Shown: one piece after another, positions 4,893 through 5,316 of the stretch
How the letters are laid out: each line of letters begins with the position of its first letter
Position numbering within the stretch: position 1 is the first letter of the stretch
Assembly (NCBI GenBank): GCA_042217615.1
Contig: JBDGSI010000071.1
Coordinates: 1 to 5,316, forward strand
Origin: JBDGSM01 sp042217615
GTDB taxonomy: Archaea > Nanohalarchaeota > Nanosalinia > Nanosalinales > Nanosalinaceae
Reading direction: 5' to 3'
DNA length: 5,316 nucleotides
Translations under genes and position numbers: made by a program
Notes under the pieces: generated by a model
Databases searched by the model: none
What the model saw: the letters and a program-made list of their open reading frames with translations, nothing else
Told to the model about the DNA's origin: nothing

Positions 4893-4916
4893 TTGTGACC
4901 TCAACGAGAATCAGAA

Positions 4917-5316
4917 TCACGGAACAAAGTTCAGGCCTTCAAAAATCTCTCCCAGTTCATCAAGGCCTTCAACCACGTAATCTGCCTTACTTCTTGCTTT
5001 TTCATCTTTATCCGAGTGAGACCTGGAAAGATACGCTACATCATAACCTGCGGCTTCAGCAGATCTTACATCGCTGATGCTGTCTCCGACAACTAAAGGA
5101 TTATCGGCGCCAACTTCTTCCGCCGCCTCTTCCAGCATCTCCGGTGAGGGCTTCATCTTCTCCGTGTAGGCTTCAAGGCCTTCTTCCAGGCTGGGAGCGG
5201 TGTAGAAATCAAAGTAGTCTTCAATACCTAATTGTTCAAGTATTTTTGAGGTGGCTGAGTAGTATGCGTTGCTGATAACTGCCATAGATAGGCCTTGTTC
5301 TTTGAATGATTCAAGC
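4917..5316 (-). CDS. HAD-superfamily hydrolase, N-terminus cut by window edge
   Basis: The frame is open to the right edge, so the internal ATG at 5285 is not the true start; 132 C-terminal residues are visible. Three of the four HAD motifs are present. Motif II is the Ser of MAVISNAYYS in the typical setting before KILEQLGIEDYFD. Motif III is the Lys of KMKPSPEML. Motif IV is VVGDSISDVRSAEAAG, whose two Asp residues would bind Mg. Motif I (DxDxT) and the cap lie outside the window. The pattern KPSPEMLEEA plus GDSxxDVxxAxxAG is that of phosphoglycolate-phosphatase-like small-molecule phosphatases, but the substrate cannot be read from this part. The protein is markedly acidic. Four AAGGCCT copies occur in this 400-bp piece, mostly in Gly-Leu codons. 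It ends 72 bp before A3 and shows no evident link to the membrane cassettes. Confidence 0.92.
   Translation of the reverse strand, partial: LESFKEQGLSMAVISNAYYSATSKILEQLGIEDYFDFYTAPSLEEGLEAYTEKMKPSPEMLEEAAEEVGADNPLVVGDSISDVRSAEAAGYDVAYLSRSHSDKDEKARSKADYVVEGLDELGEIFEGLNFVP

Larger units (their letters stand above)
51..5295. repeat. Iterated palindrome AGGCCT / AAGGCCT, 19 copies
   Basis: AGGCCT begins at 51, 196, 490, 559, 916, 1237, 2255, 2423, 3186, 3282, 3710, 4041, 4214, 4260, 4467, 4933, 4963, 5176 and 5290. A random 6-mer would occur once or twice in this length. Every copy has A before it or T after it, so all 19 contain AAGGCCT on at least one strand; six are the full AAGGCCTT palindrome (196, 490, 559, 3710, 4963, 5176). 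Eighteen copies are inside coding regions and one (2255) is intergenic. Related 6-mers are far rarer: I count about three AGGCCC, two TGGCCT and one AGGCCG. The role is unknown. Confidence 0.85.

Noticed and set aside
4895..5077. Plus-strand 60-codon frame opposite the HAD gene
   Set aside because: It is a shadow of the HAD coding sequence, with no motif.
51..5295. AAGGCCT copies as a CRISPR array or ordinary direct repeat
   Set aside because: Spacing is irregular (30 to 1018 bp), the unit is only 6-8 bp and copies lie inside conserved coding regions.

Overview
The window looks like a compact archaeal chromosome segment from a salt-adapted organism. Every gene I can support lies on the minus strand, so transcription runs from high to low coordinates. 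Soluble proteins and the tail of one membrane protein are rich in Asp and Glu, base composition is moderate, gaps are short, and several starts carry a TATA-like box about 23-34 bp upstream, as expected for leaderless archaeal mRNAs. A halophilic archaeon of reduced genome size, such as a nanohaloarchaeon, fits best. That placement is inferred; no rRNA or taxonomic marker is present.

In transcription order the window holds: a 5'-truncated HAD-family hydrolase (right edge to 4917); a tight cluster of small membrane proteins (4844-3956) ending in one or two micro-ORFs; a complete endonuclease IV gene, nfo (3901-3059); a second membrane-protein pair (2954-2302); a third pair (2208-1548); and a NYN/LabA-like nuclease gene (1438-938) followed 12 bp later by a multi-CBS-domain gene that runs off the left edge. 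No gene-free stretch exceeds 300 bp.

The most distinctive gene content is the six small three-helix membrane proteins. They form three two-gene cassettes, each with an A-type protein (101-109 aa) followed by a B-type protein (113-135 aa), with the two genes overlapping by 4 nt or separated by 4 nt. All six carry a charged loop after helix 1 with a loose A-h-x-R-F-x-L core, so A and B appear to be one family. Expression as coupled pairs suggests A:B hetero-oligomers of unknown function. The first-transcribed cassette continues into a 30-codon hydrophobic ORF. That ORF is followed in the same frame, after one TGA, by another hydrophobic ORF, so it may be an interrupted 52-codon two-helix gene.

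Across the window the palindrome AGGCCT occurs 19 times where one or two are expected, and all 19 copies extend to AAGGCCT on at least one strand. The copies fall in all three codon phases and also between genes, so the signal acts at DNA level. It resembles an iterated genome signature such as an uptake sequence, a HIP1-like palindrome or a methylation target. I know of no described role for it in archaea.
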